Of a stretch of DNA of 64,000 nt, positions 43,808-51,491 are shown piece after piece. The notes under the pieces were generated by a model. It was not told where the DNA came from. It ran no database searches and was given only the letters and a program-made list of their open reading frames with translations. This DNA comes from Gemmatimonadota bacterium (lineage in GTDB: Bacteria > Gemmatimonadota > Gemmatimonadetes > Longimicrobiales > Gaopeijiaceae): contig JAWKQO010000004.1 of NCBI GenBank assembly GCA_041390105.1, forward strand, positions 372,001 to 436,000. The letters run 5' to 3'. The position numbers and the translations under genes are program-made. Every line of letters starts with the position of its first letter. The stretch's first letter is position 1.

Positions 43808-45531
43808 CCCGCCCGCTGCGGAGGATGCTGTGCTCGCGGAACCCGTACCGAGAAGCGCGCGCCTCCCTGCGCGCCACGCCCGACCTCGACACGCCCGCCC
43901 ATGCCGCCGACGATCTGTCGCACGATGGAGAGCCCGATCCCGCTTCCCGCAGTCCCGCTCGTGCCCTCGCGCTCCAGGCGCACGAATGGATCCCAGATCC
44001 GGGAGCGCTGTGCCTCGGGAATGCCTGGCCCCCCGTCGCTGACCGCGACCTCGGCCCACCCGTCCACGTCCCTCACCTCCACCGCGATCGTCTGGCCCTC
44101 GGGACCGTACTTCAGGGCATTGTCCAGCAGATTGATCAAGACGCGCTTGAGCCCGTCCGCGTGCACTCGCGCGTACACGGGACCGTCGCTGGAGACCCGG
44201 ATCTCGTCTTGTCGTCCGGCGGCGAGCGGTCGAAACGCCTCGACCGTCTCCTGGGTGAGCGCCGTCACATCGAGGTCGCCGGCAGGCGCCGGGGGAGGCT
44301 GGCGACTGGAGAACTGGAGCAGGTTCTCGGTGAGCGCGATGAGTCGCTGGGTCTCCGAATGCATGATGTCGAGGGCCTGTCGCGTCTGCGCGTCGCCCTG
44401 CAGCCGCCCCGTGCGCAACAGGTCCGAGAAGAGGAGGATCTGCTGCAAAGGCGTGCGTAGCTCATGCGAGGCGCTTTGAACGAAGCGGGCGCGCATGCTG
44501 ATGAGCTCGTGACCTCGCCTGAGTTGCCGCAGCGCGATCCACAACAGAGCAGCGGTGAGCAGCAGAAGGCCCAGCGCCAGCGGCAGCCGTGATCGGGGGA
44601 GTCCCCCGCGGATGAGGCGCTCCGCAACGCGTGGAAGCAGCGAGACGCGCAGCTCCAACCCTGGATAGACCCGGGCAGGCTGCACCCGCACCGTGCCGTA
44701 GAAGGCCGTGCCGTCGTAGAGCTCCGCCGGGGGCCGTGCCCAGCTCTCGCCGAACACCAGCACGCTGTCGGCGCCCCGCACCGACAGACGGAACAGCGAG
44801 TCGCTGGGAGTGCTCCCCACCAAGCGGGGCGGCAACGCTTGGGTCGTGGCCAACGCCCGCTCGAACACGTTGCCCTGCCGGGTGCGCCAACAGCTCTCGA
44901 ACCCATAGACCACCCGCTCGGCGCCGTCTCCCCAGGCGCGGTAGGTGATCAGCGTGCGCCGATCGCCGACCAGGCCGCTGCGGTGTCGTACGGTGCGGTC
45001 ATCCAGCTCGGAGGAACCAGCGGGGCTCTCGTCTTCGGGGCGCGCGAGAAGGGACCGGATCCATCCCTCGAACTCCGGACTGGCGGGACCGGTCACCAGC
45101 AGTGCACCGCTCGCCGGCTGGAAACGGAAGTAGCGCCGCGAGGCGCCAGCACTCTCGGGCTCGCAACGCGATCGCTCGGGATCGACGCGAAGCACATCGG
45201 GATCCGGCAACGCGCCTCCTGCGCGGGCACGCGCCAGCTCGACCGGATAGAAGGTGTAGAGCAACTCCTCCTGCATGAGCCGGTGCACGGACGTGGCCAG
45301 CAGGTACGCGGCGAACTCCGCCTGCTCGCGGGCCGAGGAGCGAGCGGAAACCCGATGCTCGCGCCCGGCGTCCCAAGCCTGATAGGCCAGCGCCAGAGCC
45401 ATCACGAATCCCAGGCCGAGCGGCACCAGGATGGACACCCAGCCGAAGCCCAGGGTGCCCGAGTCCTCCGGAGGAGGCCGGCGCCATCCCTCGGACGCAG
45501 TCCGCGACAAGAACGGTCTGTTCCAGGCCAT
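43804..45531 (-). CDS. Membrane sensor histidine kinase
   Basis: 575 residues from the ATG at 45531 (an in-frame start further up to 45621 exists; no good ribosome site is seen). One membrane span lies near residues 25-45 (VSILVPLGLGFVMALALAY). A ~250-residue periplasmic sensor follows, then a second span (LPLALGLLLLTAALLWIAL). HisKA has FVQSASHELRTPLQ with phospho-acceptor His356; HATPase has INLLDNALKYGP, DGGPGIP and GSGIGLSIVRQI. It pairs with the overlapping OmpR-type regulator and diverges from the cytochrome gene across 199 bases, so that operon is a plausible target. Confidence 0.92.
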   Translation of the reverse strand: MAWNRPFLSRTASEGWRRPPPEDSGTLGFGWVSILVPLGLGFVMALALAYQAWDAGREHRVSARSSAREQAEFAAYLLATSVHRLMQEELLYTFYPVELARARAGGALPDPDVLRVDPERSRCEPESAGASRRYFRFQPASGALLVTGPASPEFEGWIRSLLARPEDESPAGSSELDDRTVRHRSGLVGDRRTLITYRAWGDGAERVVYGFESCWRTRQGNVFERALATTQALPPRLVGSTPSDSLFRLSVRGADSVLVFGESWARPPAELYDGTAFYGTVRVQPARVYPGLELRVSLLPRVAERLIRGGLPRSRLPLALGLLLLTAALLWIALRQLRRGHELISMRARFVQSASHELRTPLQQILLFSDLLRTGRLQGDAQTRQALDIMHSETQRLIALTENLLQFSSRQPPPAPAGDLDVTALTQETVEAFRPLAAGRQDEIRVSSDGPVYARVHADGLKRVLINLLDNALKYGPEGQTIAVEVRDVDGWAEVAVSDGGPGIPEAQRSRIWDPFVRLEREGTSGTAGSGIGLSIVRQIVGGMGGRVEVGRGAQGGARFSVRVPRAQHPPQRAG

Positions 45532-45730
45532 GGACGGAAGTGAAGCCCACCTCGCTCCAAGGACCAGTCCCGGGCGCTCGGCACCCCACTGCGCTGCGGG
45601 GACTTTGCAGCTTCCTGACATACCCTTTGCCAGACGCCCACGCCGCCCGCTGTCCGCGCCCCAAGCCTGCCTCCACCTTCAAGAGATCCCGCGGCGCGCG
45701 CGGGAGGTCCCCACCGACGGAGGCCGGTCC

Positions 45731-46498
45731 GTGCATTCGACGCGAGTTCGTCCTGGAGTATGGAGCGCCGTCCCCATCACCGCCGTTTTGCTCGGTATGG
45801 GGGCCTCGGGGCTCGGCGCCCAGATCCCGCAGCGGTTCACCAACCTGCACTACTATCCCGAGGACATCTCACGCGGGGAACTGGTGGGCGCGATGCGGCA
45901 GTTCTCCTTCGCGTTGGGTGTCCGCTGTCAGTATTGCCACGTCGGGGGAGACGGAGAATCGTTCGACGGCGTCGACTTCGCCTCCGACGACAAGCTCGCC
46001 AAGCGTCGCGCCCGGGCCATGCTGGAGATGGCGGAGACCATCAACACCACGCTGCTGTCCGATCTCCCGGAACGGGCCACTCCCGCCGTGGACGTACAGT
46101 GTCGGACGTGCCACCGGGGCCTGGCGCGACCGCGAATGATCGACGATCTCCTGCGGGAGCGCATCACCGCCGAGGGCGTCGACGCTGCCGTGGCCTACTA
46201 CCGGGAGCTGCGCGAACGCGAGTACGGCGGGTGGAGCTACGATTTCAGTGAGTGGGTGATCACAGATCTGGCGAACGACTACGTCCGCGCGGACGACCCA
46301 CAGACCGCCGCCGCCCTCATGCGCATGAACGCAGAGTTCCACGCGGAATCGTTCAGCGTCTGGGCCGCACTGGGCGGGACGGAGGCGGCAGCGGGGAATC
46401 GCGACGCTGCCATTGCCGCCTATCGGCGCGGACTCGAACTCTCCCCCGACGATCCCCAGATCCTCCGCCTGCTGGAGCGGCTGGGCGTGTCGCGGTGA
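45731..46498 (+). CDS. Di-haem c-type cytochrome related to photosynthetic reaction-centre cytochrome subunit
   Basis: 255 residues from a GTG at 45731 with GGAGG eight bases upstream. A signal segment (ITAVLLGMGASGLGAQ) precedes PQRFTNLHYYPEDISRGEL, then the first haem site Cys66-Cys69-His70 in VRCQYCHVGG. The helical MLEMAETINTTLL follows, and the second site Cys124-Cys127-His128 in VQCRTCHRGL. The C-terminus is TPR-like (DAAIAAYRRGLELSPDD). Such cytochromes in non-phototrophs are electron carriers of unknown partner. The stop overlaps the DoxX start by GTGA. Confidence 0.82.
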   Translation: MHSTRVRPGVWSAVPITAVLLGMGASGLGAQIPQRFTNLHYYPEDISRGELVGAMRQFSFALGVRCQYCHVGGDGESFDGVDFASDDKLAKRRARAMLEMAETINTTLLSDLPERATPAVDVQCRTCHRGLARPRMIDDLLRERITAEGVDAAVAYYRELREREYGGWSYDFSEWVITDLANDYVRADDPQTAAALMRMNAEFHAESFSVWAALGGTEAAAGNRDAAIAAYRRGLELSPDDPQILRLLERLGVSR

Positions 46499-46962
46499 AG
46501 ACGGCACCCACGGAAGACCGCGCGGTTGCGCCGACACGACCGGCGCCGACGGTGTGGACACGCCTCCGTCTGCTCCTGGCCTGGGTGGTGGGGCTCTATC
46601 TGCTCACGGTTTTCGTGCCGCAGGGCTGGCGCAAGTTCGACCCCGAAGGCTTCTGGAGCGCGCCCTTCCAGCGCTGGGGCTATCCCCCCTGGTTCCGCGT
46701 CCTGGTGGGAATCCTGGAGACCGGTGGCGGGATCGCACTCGTGGTCCCTTGGCTGGCGACCTACGGAGGTACCGCGCTGGCCCTGGTCATGGGCGGCGCG
46801 TTCTACACCCGGTGGGGCTCCGGCTATCCGATGGATCTGGCGTGGATCGCGGCCTGGGGCGCGGCGGCCCTGTGGGTGGCGTACGAATGGCGCAGCTGGC
46901 GCTGGCGACCCCGGAGCCCCCTCGGAACCAACGCCACAACCGACTCCACCACAGTGGGTTAG
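46495..46962 (+). CDS. DoxX-family membrane protein
   Basis: 155 residues from a GTG at 46495 overlapping the cytochrome stop. Four membrane helices are seen: LLLAWVVGLYLLTVFVPQGW, then LVGILETGGGIALVVPW, ATYGGTALALVMGGAFY and WIAAWGAAALWVAY. QGWRKFDPEGFW and the ETGGGIAL core match the DoxX/DoxD-like family linked to quinone and thiosulfate metabolism or oxidative stress. Coupling to a c-type cytochrome supports a membrane electron-transfer role. Confidence 0.82.
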   Translation: MKTAPTEDRAVAPTRPAPTVWTRLRLLLAWVVGLYLLTVFVPQGWRKFDPEGFWSAPFQRWGYPPWFRVLVGILETGGGIALVVPWLATYGGTALALVMGGAFYTRWGSGYPMDLAWIAAWGAAALWVAYEWRSWRWRPRSPLGTNATTDSTTVG

Positions 46963-46987
46963 AGGGCCTCTCTCCCTGCGGGCCCTC
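46962..46987 (+). terminator. Probable terminator hairpin after the cytochrome-DoxX pair
   Basis: GAGGGCC and GGCCCTC form a perfect seven-base stem with a 12-base loop beginning at the stop codon itself. It separates this pair from the lipoprotein/ECF cluster. There is no U-tract. Confidence 0.5.
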
Positions 46988-47078
46988 GCGCCCTGTGACG
47001 CGATCCGCCCCCGGCTCGTCTTCGAGATGAACGTCGCTCGCACGACGGCCAAGCATCTCAACCGCCGGAGACGGAATC

Positions 47079-48149
47079 ATGAACAGCAACCAACGACTTC
47101 TGACCCTCACGCTGGCGCTGGGCGCGCTGGCGCTCAGCGCCTGCGACCGGACGCCGTCCGATCCGGGGCTGGACGATGTGCTCTCTCCCGCCGGAGAACC
47201 GACGCTCGACGCGGAGCTGGTCCTCGCGGTCGATCCCGCGCTGGCCGAGGTGGCCCTGGAGAGCGCGGAAGCCCGCGTGCAGCGGGTGCGCTCCCCGCAG
47301 GTGGAAGAGCGACTGCGCCGGGCGCGGGAACACTTCGAGACGGCACGCCGCCGCTACGCTGCGGGTGACCACAGCGACGCCCGTCGCCGCGGCCAGCAGG
47401 CCCGCGAATCGATCGCCGATGCGCTCATCGCGGGGCTCGGTGCCACCTCCGTGGAGGGGATGATCCAGGAGACCGAGTCGCTGGTGGCCTCATTGGACGT
47501 GGACGGCAGCGCCTACGACGAGCCCGCGCAGCTCGGTGCCATGTTGGCGCAGCTCGTGGCCGCCGCCCAGGTGGACAAGGCCCAGGGCAACGACCGCGGC
47601 GCCGGCGAGAAGATGGTGCGCGCCCGCCAGCACGTGGACCAGGCCGGACGCCGGAAGGACCCGTCCGACCGCCGGCCCCACGACCTGTTCGGCCGTGACG
47701 ACCGCGTACGACTGCAGGTGGCGATGGGGGGTGAGGCGGTGGCCACCGCGGGCCGGCTGATCCTCACGCCGACGGAGACGCAAACGCGGCTGTTGGACAC
47801 CGCCGCCGAGTTGCAGCGGCTGGCCGAGGCCGCGCTGGCCCAGGGTGAATGGGGACGCGCGAACACGCTCTCTCGGGAAGCCGAGATCACCGCGCTACGC
47901 GCCGTGATCGACGTCGACGGTGTCGATCATGCGGAGGCCAACCAGATCGCGGACCTGGCCGAACAACTCCTCGCGGAGGCCCGTGAGGTGGTGGAGCGTG
48001 GCGCCGCCGCCGTGGATCCCGCGGAGGCGATCCTGGAGTTGGCGGAGCGACTCTTCACCGAGGGCTCTGCCCAGTTGGGCTCGGGCGAGGTGCGGGGTCT
48101 GGCGCTCTTGTGGCACTCGGCCGCGGCCTCCTCGGTGCTGATCCCCTGA
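47079..48149 (+). CDS. Alpha-helical lipoprotein of unknown function
   Basis: 356 residues; the signal peptide ends in LALSAC, a clear lipobox. The mature protein is mostly amphipathic helix, with alanine/glutamate/arginine-rich segments (ALESAEARVQRVRSPQVEER, then RRAREHFETARRRYAAGD and RRRGQQARESIADAL). It may form a periplasmic coiled bundle; no known domain is recognised. It lies 106 bases before the ECF sigma gene on the same strand, with a palindrome between, so it may be part of the same regulon. Confidence 0.72.
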   Translation: MNSNQRLLTLTLALGALALSACDRTPSDPGLDDVLSPAGEPTLDAELVLAVDPALAEVALESAEARVQRVRSPQVEERLRRAREHFETARRRYAAGDHSDARRRGQQARESIADALIAGLGATSVEGMIQETESLVASLDVDGSAYDEPAQLGAMLAQLVAAAQVDKAQGNDRGAGEKMVRARQHVDQAGRRKDPSDRRPHDLFGRDDRVRLQVAMGGEAVATAGRLILTPTETQTRLLDTAAELQRLAEAALAQGEWGRANTLSREAEITALRAVIDVDGVDHAEANQIADLAEQLLAEAREVVERGAAAVDPAEAILELAERLFTEGSAQLGSGEVRGLALLWHSAAASSVLIP

Positions 48150-48184
48150 GGACCTCTGGGGGCCCGGTTCCGGGACGCTGGTGT

Positions 48185-48202
48185 CGGGCCCCGCGGGGCC
48201 CG
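48185..48202. promoter_or_regulatory. 18-bp perfect palindrome before the ECF sigma gene
   Basis: CGGGCCCCGCGGGGCCCG is self-complementary throughout. It lies 36 bases after the lipoprotein stop and 53 bases before the sigma start. It could be an operator or, as RNA, a seven-base stem with a CGCG tetraloop acting as an attenuator. Confidence 0.4.
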
Positions 48203-48255
48203 GCGCCACGTCCGCGATCCGGTCCCCGGCCCGAAGCTTGCGACCCCAGCCCTCT

Positions 48256-48825
48256 ATGAGCACCAAGAGGCCAACGCCCAGCACCGCGACGCCCAGCGAC
48301 GGCGCCGTGGTGCGCGCCGTCCTGGCCGGCCAGCACGAGTTCTACCGACTGCTGGTACGACGCCATCAGGACGCGCTCTACCGGCATGCAGACCGCATGC
48401 TCGGCAGTGCGGACGAGGCGGCCGATGTGGTGCAGCGCGCGTTTGTGAACGGGTACCAGAAGCTGCCGCGCTGTGCGGAGCCCGAGAAGGTAGGTGGGTG
48501 GCTGTTTCGCATCTGCGCGAACCTGTGCAAGGATGTGCTTAAGAGTCGTCACCGCAAGGTGCTCTCCCTGGAAGCCGCCGAGGTCGTGGTGTCCGAGGAC
48601 GAGAGCGCGTGGGAACGAGCCGAGCGCGCGCAGGTGCGGGCGCGGGTCAAAGACGCCCTGGTGCGATTGCCTCCCGACCAACGAGAGGCCTTCCTGCTCA
48701 AACACGTGGAAGGACACTCATACGACGAGATGGCCGAACTCCTGGGAGCCTCGGTCTCGGCGCTGAAGATGCGGGTGCTGCGCGCCCGCGAGGAGTTGCA
48801 GGAGATCCTGCGGGTATGCCGATGA
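48256..48825 (+). CDS. ECF RNA polymerase sigma factor
   Basis: 189 residues from the ATG at 48256. Region 2 reads FYRLLVRRHQDALYRHADRM and DEAADVVQRAFVNGYQKLP, with GGWLFRICANLCKDVLKSR. Region 4 has LPPDQREAFLLKHVEGHSYD and the helix-turn-helix EMAELLGASVSALKMRVLRA. Its stop overlaps the anti-sigma-like gene start by ATGA, the classic arrangement for a sigma and its regulator. It likely drives its own operon. A longer start at 48181 is less likely. Confidence 0.92.
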   Translation: MSTKRPTPSTATPSDGAVVRAVLAGQHEFYRLLVRRHQDALYRHADRMLGSADEAADVVQRAFVNGYQKLPRCAEPEKVGGWLFRICANLCKDVLKSRHRKVLSLEAAEVVVSEDESAWERAERAQVRARVKDALVRLPPDQREAFLLKHVEGHSYDEMAELLGASVSALKMRVLRAREELQEILRVCR

Positions 48826-49436
48826 ATGAGAACGTGAGGAAGGTCCTGGACGGTGAGCTGCCCCGCAGCGCGCTGGACGATGCCGCACTGGAAGATCTCG
48901 CCCTTTGGGAACAGGCGCTGGATGAGCTGAAGGCAGACGCCCCCGCGCACGCACCGCTGGGTCTCGAGGACCGCATCATGGCCGAGGTCGGGTCGCTCGC
49001 GGAGGGCACAGCCTTGCCCGACCGTCAGCGGACTTGGCTGCTCAGGCCCCGCACGCTGCGAGTCACGCCCCTCACGGGACTCCTGGCCGCCGCCGCAGTG
49101 GCGGGCCTCATCCTCTGGCCACAAGAGCGGCCCGCTTCGTCACCGAGCACGGAGGTCTTCGTGCAGTTCTCGCTGGAGGCCCCGGGTGCCACCTCGGTCG
49201 CGGTGGCGGGTGACTTCAGCGAATGGGAAGGCCTCAATGCATTGACGGATGTGGACGGAGATGGCGTATGGACCGGCCGGATCCGGCTCGAGCCGGGCGT
49301 CCATCAGTACATGTTCGTGATCGACGGTTCCGACTGGGTGACCGATCCCCGGGCCGAGCGCTACAGCGACGACGGCTTCGGGAATCGCAATGCGGTGATC
49401 GCCGTGGAAGCGCCGACTCCGGACGCCATCGGCTGA
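48822..49436 (+). CDS. Anti-sigma-like one-TM protein with periplasmic CBM48/glycogen-binding-like domain
   Basis: 204 residues from the ATG at 48822 (ATG 48816 also possible). A cytoplasmic N-terminal part (~1-75: MNENVRKVLDGELPRSALDD, LWEQALDELKAD) resembles short anti-sigma domains but lacks the HxxxCxxC zinc motif. One membrane helix lies at ~82-99 (LTGLLAAAAVAGLILW). Residues ~111-195 form an E-set domain of CBM48/AMPK-glycogen-binding type: SVAVAGDFSEWEGLNAL, GVWTGRIRLEPGVHQYMFVI and DWVTDPRAERYSDDGFGN. It should hold the sigma factor at the membrane and sense a periplasmic signal. The next gene starts at TGATG. Confidence 0.75.
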   Translation: MNENVRKVLDGELPRSALDDAALEDLALWEQALDELKADAPAHAPLGLEDRIMAEVGSLAEGTALPDRQRTWLLRPRTLRVTPLTGLLAAAAVAGLILWPQERPASSPSTEVFVQFSLEAPGATSVAVAGDFSEWEGLNALTDVDGDGVWTGRIRLEPGVHQYMFVIDGSDWVTDPRAERYSDDGFGNRNAVIAVEAPTPDAIG

Positions 49437-50737
49437 TGCCGAGCCCGACCTTTCCCGGCCGCGCTTTGTTGCTGGCGCTCCTGGTGTCACTGCCGAGCAG
49501 TGGCACCGCGCAGGAGGGCCGCATCGGATTCGAAGCGGGATGGGCGCGCCGCTTCCCGCCTTCGGGCACGGACGCGGTACAGGCCAGCTACGCGCTGGCG
49601 GGCCTCTCGGCGGACTACCGAACGGCCTTGGGAAGCGGGGCGTGGCTGTCCGTGGTGGGAGGCCGCGCTCTGGACGATGTGGGCAGCGATTGGGGTTCGG
49701 TCTCGTTCGGGAGCGAGGGGTGGTGGACGCCGGTAGGGCGGTTGGATCTGGGCACGACGCTCGACGGCTACGGGTTCGCAGTGGACGAGCCCTATACCTA
49801 CCGCGCGTGGGCCGGCACCGTGCGACCGCGTCTTCGTGTGCGGGCAGGCCGCCTCCACCTGCTCGCGCACGTCGAGGCCGGCGGCGGTCACTCGCGGATC
49901 GAAGCGCGCATCACCGATACGGATCGCATCACGCGCAACCGCCTGGACCGCGCGGGCGACACGCCGCTCATCCGGCGTGCCGAGAACGATCTCTGGCACC
50001 GCGCCTGGGGCGGCGAGGTACGGCTGCTCAGCGGACCGGTGCTGTGGTCGGCGGGCGCGACCGGGTACGACACCAGAGCCGGGCGCTGGCGGCGGGCATC
50101 CGGGTCGGTCGCTGGCGCCCTGTTGGGAACGGTCTGGCAGGCGTTCGTGTCCTCTTGGTCCGGACCCGCGGGCGACGAGCTCACCGGTGGCTTGCTGTTC
50201 CAGGTGCCGCTCGGTGGCTCCTGGAGCGCGCGTGCCAGTGGCCTTCGGACCGAGCCGGATCCGTTGGTGCACACCAGCGGGGCGCCTCAGGGCGGACTCA
50301 TCCTGCGCTGGGACGGCCTTCGCTTCGCGGCGCCGGCCACCCCGATCTACGCCGTAGAAGGCGAGCCGCACGGAGAACGCGCCGCCACCTTCCGGCTGGA
50401 AGCCGACGACGCTGCGACGGTGGAGCTGGTGGGTGACTTCAGCGACTGGTCGCCGGTCCCCATGCAGCGCGACGGAGACACCTGGACCGCGCGCGTTGGG
50501 GTGCGGCCGGGGTTGTACCACTTCGGATTCTTGGTGGATGGTGAGTGGTACCTGCCGGAGAAAGGCGTGCCCGGACGGGTATCGGACGAATGGGGTCGGG
50601 AGAACGGCACGCTGGTGGTGCCCGGTCGCGACGACGAGACGATGGAAGACGATGTGACGGACCGGGCCGCCCGGTCGTCTTCAGGACAGGAGAAGGGGCT
50701 GCCCGGTGCGGGCTGCCCGGGAGCGGACGCACGATGA
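49436..50737 (+). CDS. Exported beta-barrel protein with C-terminal CBM48-like domain
   Basis: 433 residues, ATG overlapping the previous stop by one base. A signal peptide (LLLALLVSLPSSGTAQ) leads to ~290 residues of alternating amphipathic strands (RIGFEAGWARRF, WLSVVGGRALDDVG, AWAGTVRPRLRVRAGRLHLL), consistent with an outer-membrane barrel. Residues ~317-397 repeat the neighbour's E-set domain: TVELVGDFSDWSPVPMQRDG, TWTARVGVRPGLYHFGFLVDG, EWYLP. The C-terminal tail is hydrophilic. The shared domain suggests direct domain exchange, pairing or common ligand with the anti-sigma protein. Confidence 0.68.
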   Translation: MPSPTFPGRALLLALLVSLPSSGTAQEGRIGFEAGWARRFPPSGTDAVQASYALAGLSADYRTALGSGAWLSVVGGRALDDVGSDWGSVSFGSEGWWTPVGRLDLGTTLDGYGFAVDEPYTYRAWAGTVRPRLRVRAGRLHLLAHVEAGGGHSRIEARITDTDRITRNRLDRAGDTPLIRRAENDLWHRAWGGEVRLLSGPVLWSAGATGYDTRAGRWRRASGSVAGALLGTVWQAFVSSWSGPAGDELTGGLLFQVPLGGSWSARASGLRTEPDPLVHTSGAPQGGLILRWDGLRFAAPATPIYAVEGEPHGERAATFRLEADDAATVELVGDFSDWSPVPMQRDGDTWTARVGVRPGLYHFGFLVDGEWYLPEKGVPGRVSDEWGRENGTLVVPGRDDETMEDDVTDRAARSSSGQEKGLPGAGCPGADAR

Positions 50738-51363
50738 GACGCACATACGCAACCCTCGGCACCTTGATCCTGGCCCTGCCCTGTGCGTTGGCCGGGCAGG
50801 ATGCGGAGGCTCGCCTCGCCCAGGTGCTGCCCGCCGAGGCGGTGGCTCGGATCCAGGCGCTGGTGGCGGACGCCACACGAGCCGGAGCCCCCGCCGAGCC
50901 GCTCTACGACAAGGCATTGGAGGGAGCGGCCAAGCGGGTGCCCGCGGAGCGCATCCTGGCCGCGCTCCAGGCCTATTCCGGTCGACTGCAGGAGTCCCGC
51001 AGCCTGCTGGGTGGGGAGGCCACCGGGCCGGCCGTAGTGGCGGGCGCCGACGCACTGCAGCGCGGAGTGCCCGGAGAGGCGCTGCGCGCCGTGGGCCGGG
51101 AAGCGGGGGAGCGAACGCCAGTGGCGCTGGTCGTGCTCGGCGATCTGGCGGAGACGGGTGTGCCGGTGGACGGCGCCCTGGAGGTGGTGCGGCAGGCGCT
51201 GTCCCAGCGGGAGAACCCGGACGCGCTGCTCCACGTTCCGGCGGCGGTGCGCCGCTTACTGCGCGACGGCGTGGCTCCCGATCGCGCCGTGCGTGACGTG
51301 ACGCGCCTCATGCGGGACGGCGTGCCACCGGACCGGATCCGGGGAAGGCGACCGGGCGGGTAG
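50734..51363 (+). CDS. Exported helical-repeat protein, last gene of the ECF cluster
   Basis: 209 residues, start overlapping the previous stop by ATGA. A signal peptide (TLGTLILALPCALAGQ) is followed by helical repeats with a GVP-type motif: RGVPGEALRAVGREA, TGVPVDGALEVVRQAL, DGVAPDRAVRDVTRLM, DGVPPDRIRG. The repeat unit LxRDGVxPDR occurs twice near the C-terminus. Its 3' end is duplicated as a 66-base remnant at 53122-53187. Family unknown; probably periplasmic. Confidence 0.7.
   Translation: MRRTYATLGTLILALPCALAGQDAEARLAQVLPAEAVARIQALVADATRAGAPAEPLYDKALEGAAKRVPAERILAALQAYSGRLQESRSLLGGEATGPAVVAGADALQRGVPGEALRAVGREAGERTPVALVVLGDLAETGVPVDGALEVVRQALSQRENPDALLHVPAAVRRLLRDGVAPDRAVRDVTRLMRDGVPPDRIRGRRPGG
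51316..51361 (+). repeat. 46-bp direct repeat, copy 1 (inside the 3' end of the helical-repeat gene)
   Basis: It begins GACGGCGTGCCACC and ends GACCGGGCGGGT. All 46 bases are identical to 53140-53185. In this copy it encodes the last residues DGVPPDRIRGRRPG. Similarity continues weakly upstream to 51299 (11 of 17 bases match). The pair brackets the beta-helix lipoprotein gene. Confidence 0.9.
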
Positions 51364-51365
51364 GG

Positions 51366-51384
51366 CTCCGCCGCGAGGGCGGGG
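51366..51384 (+). terminator. Weak hairpin after the ECF cluster
   Basis: CTCCGCC and GGCGGGG pair (with one G-U) around a GCGAG loop, three bases after the stop. No U-tract. It may end the sigma operon. Confidence 0.3.
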
Positions 51385-51402
51385 TAGGCGCAGGATCGGA
51401 TC

Positions 51403-51431
51403 TTGACAGGCCGCCGCACCCAATCTCATGG
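51403..51431 (+). promoter_or_regulatory. Possible promoter of the beta-helix lipoprotein gene
   Basis: A consensus TTGACA at 51403-51408, rare in such GC-rich DNA, is followed after 17 bases by TCATGG, a poor -10. It lies 61 bases upstream of the ATG at 51492. Confidence 0.3.
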
Positions 51432-51491
51432 TGAAGCGAGCGTGACACCACGCGGTTGGGCTGCACCCCTTCCCCTGAGGAAACACCTTCC

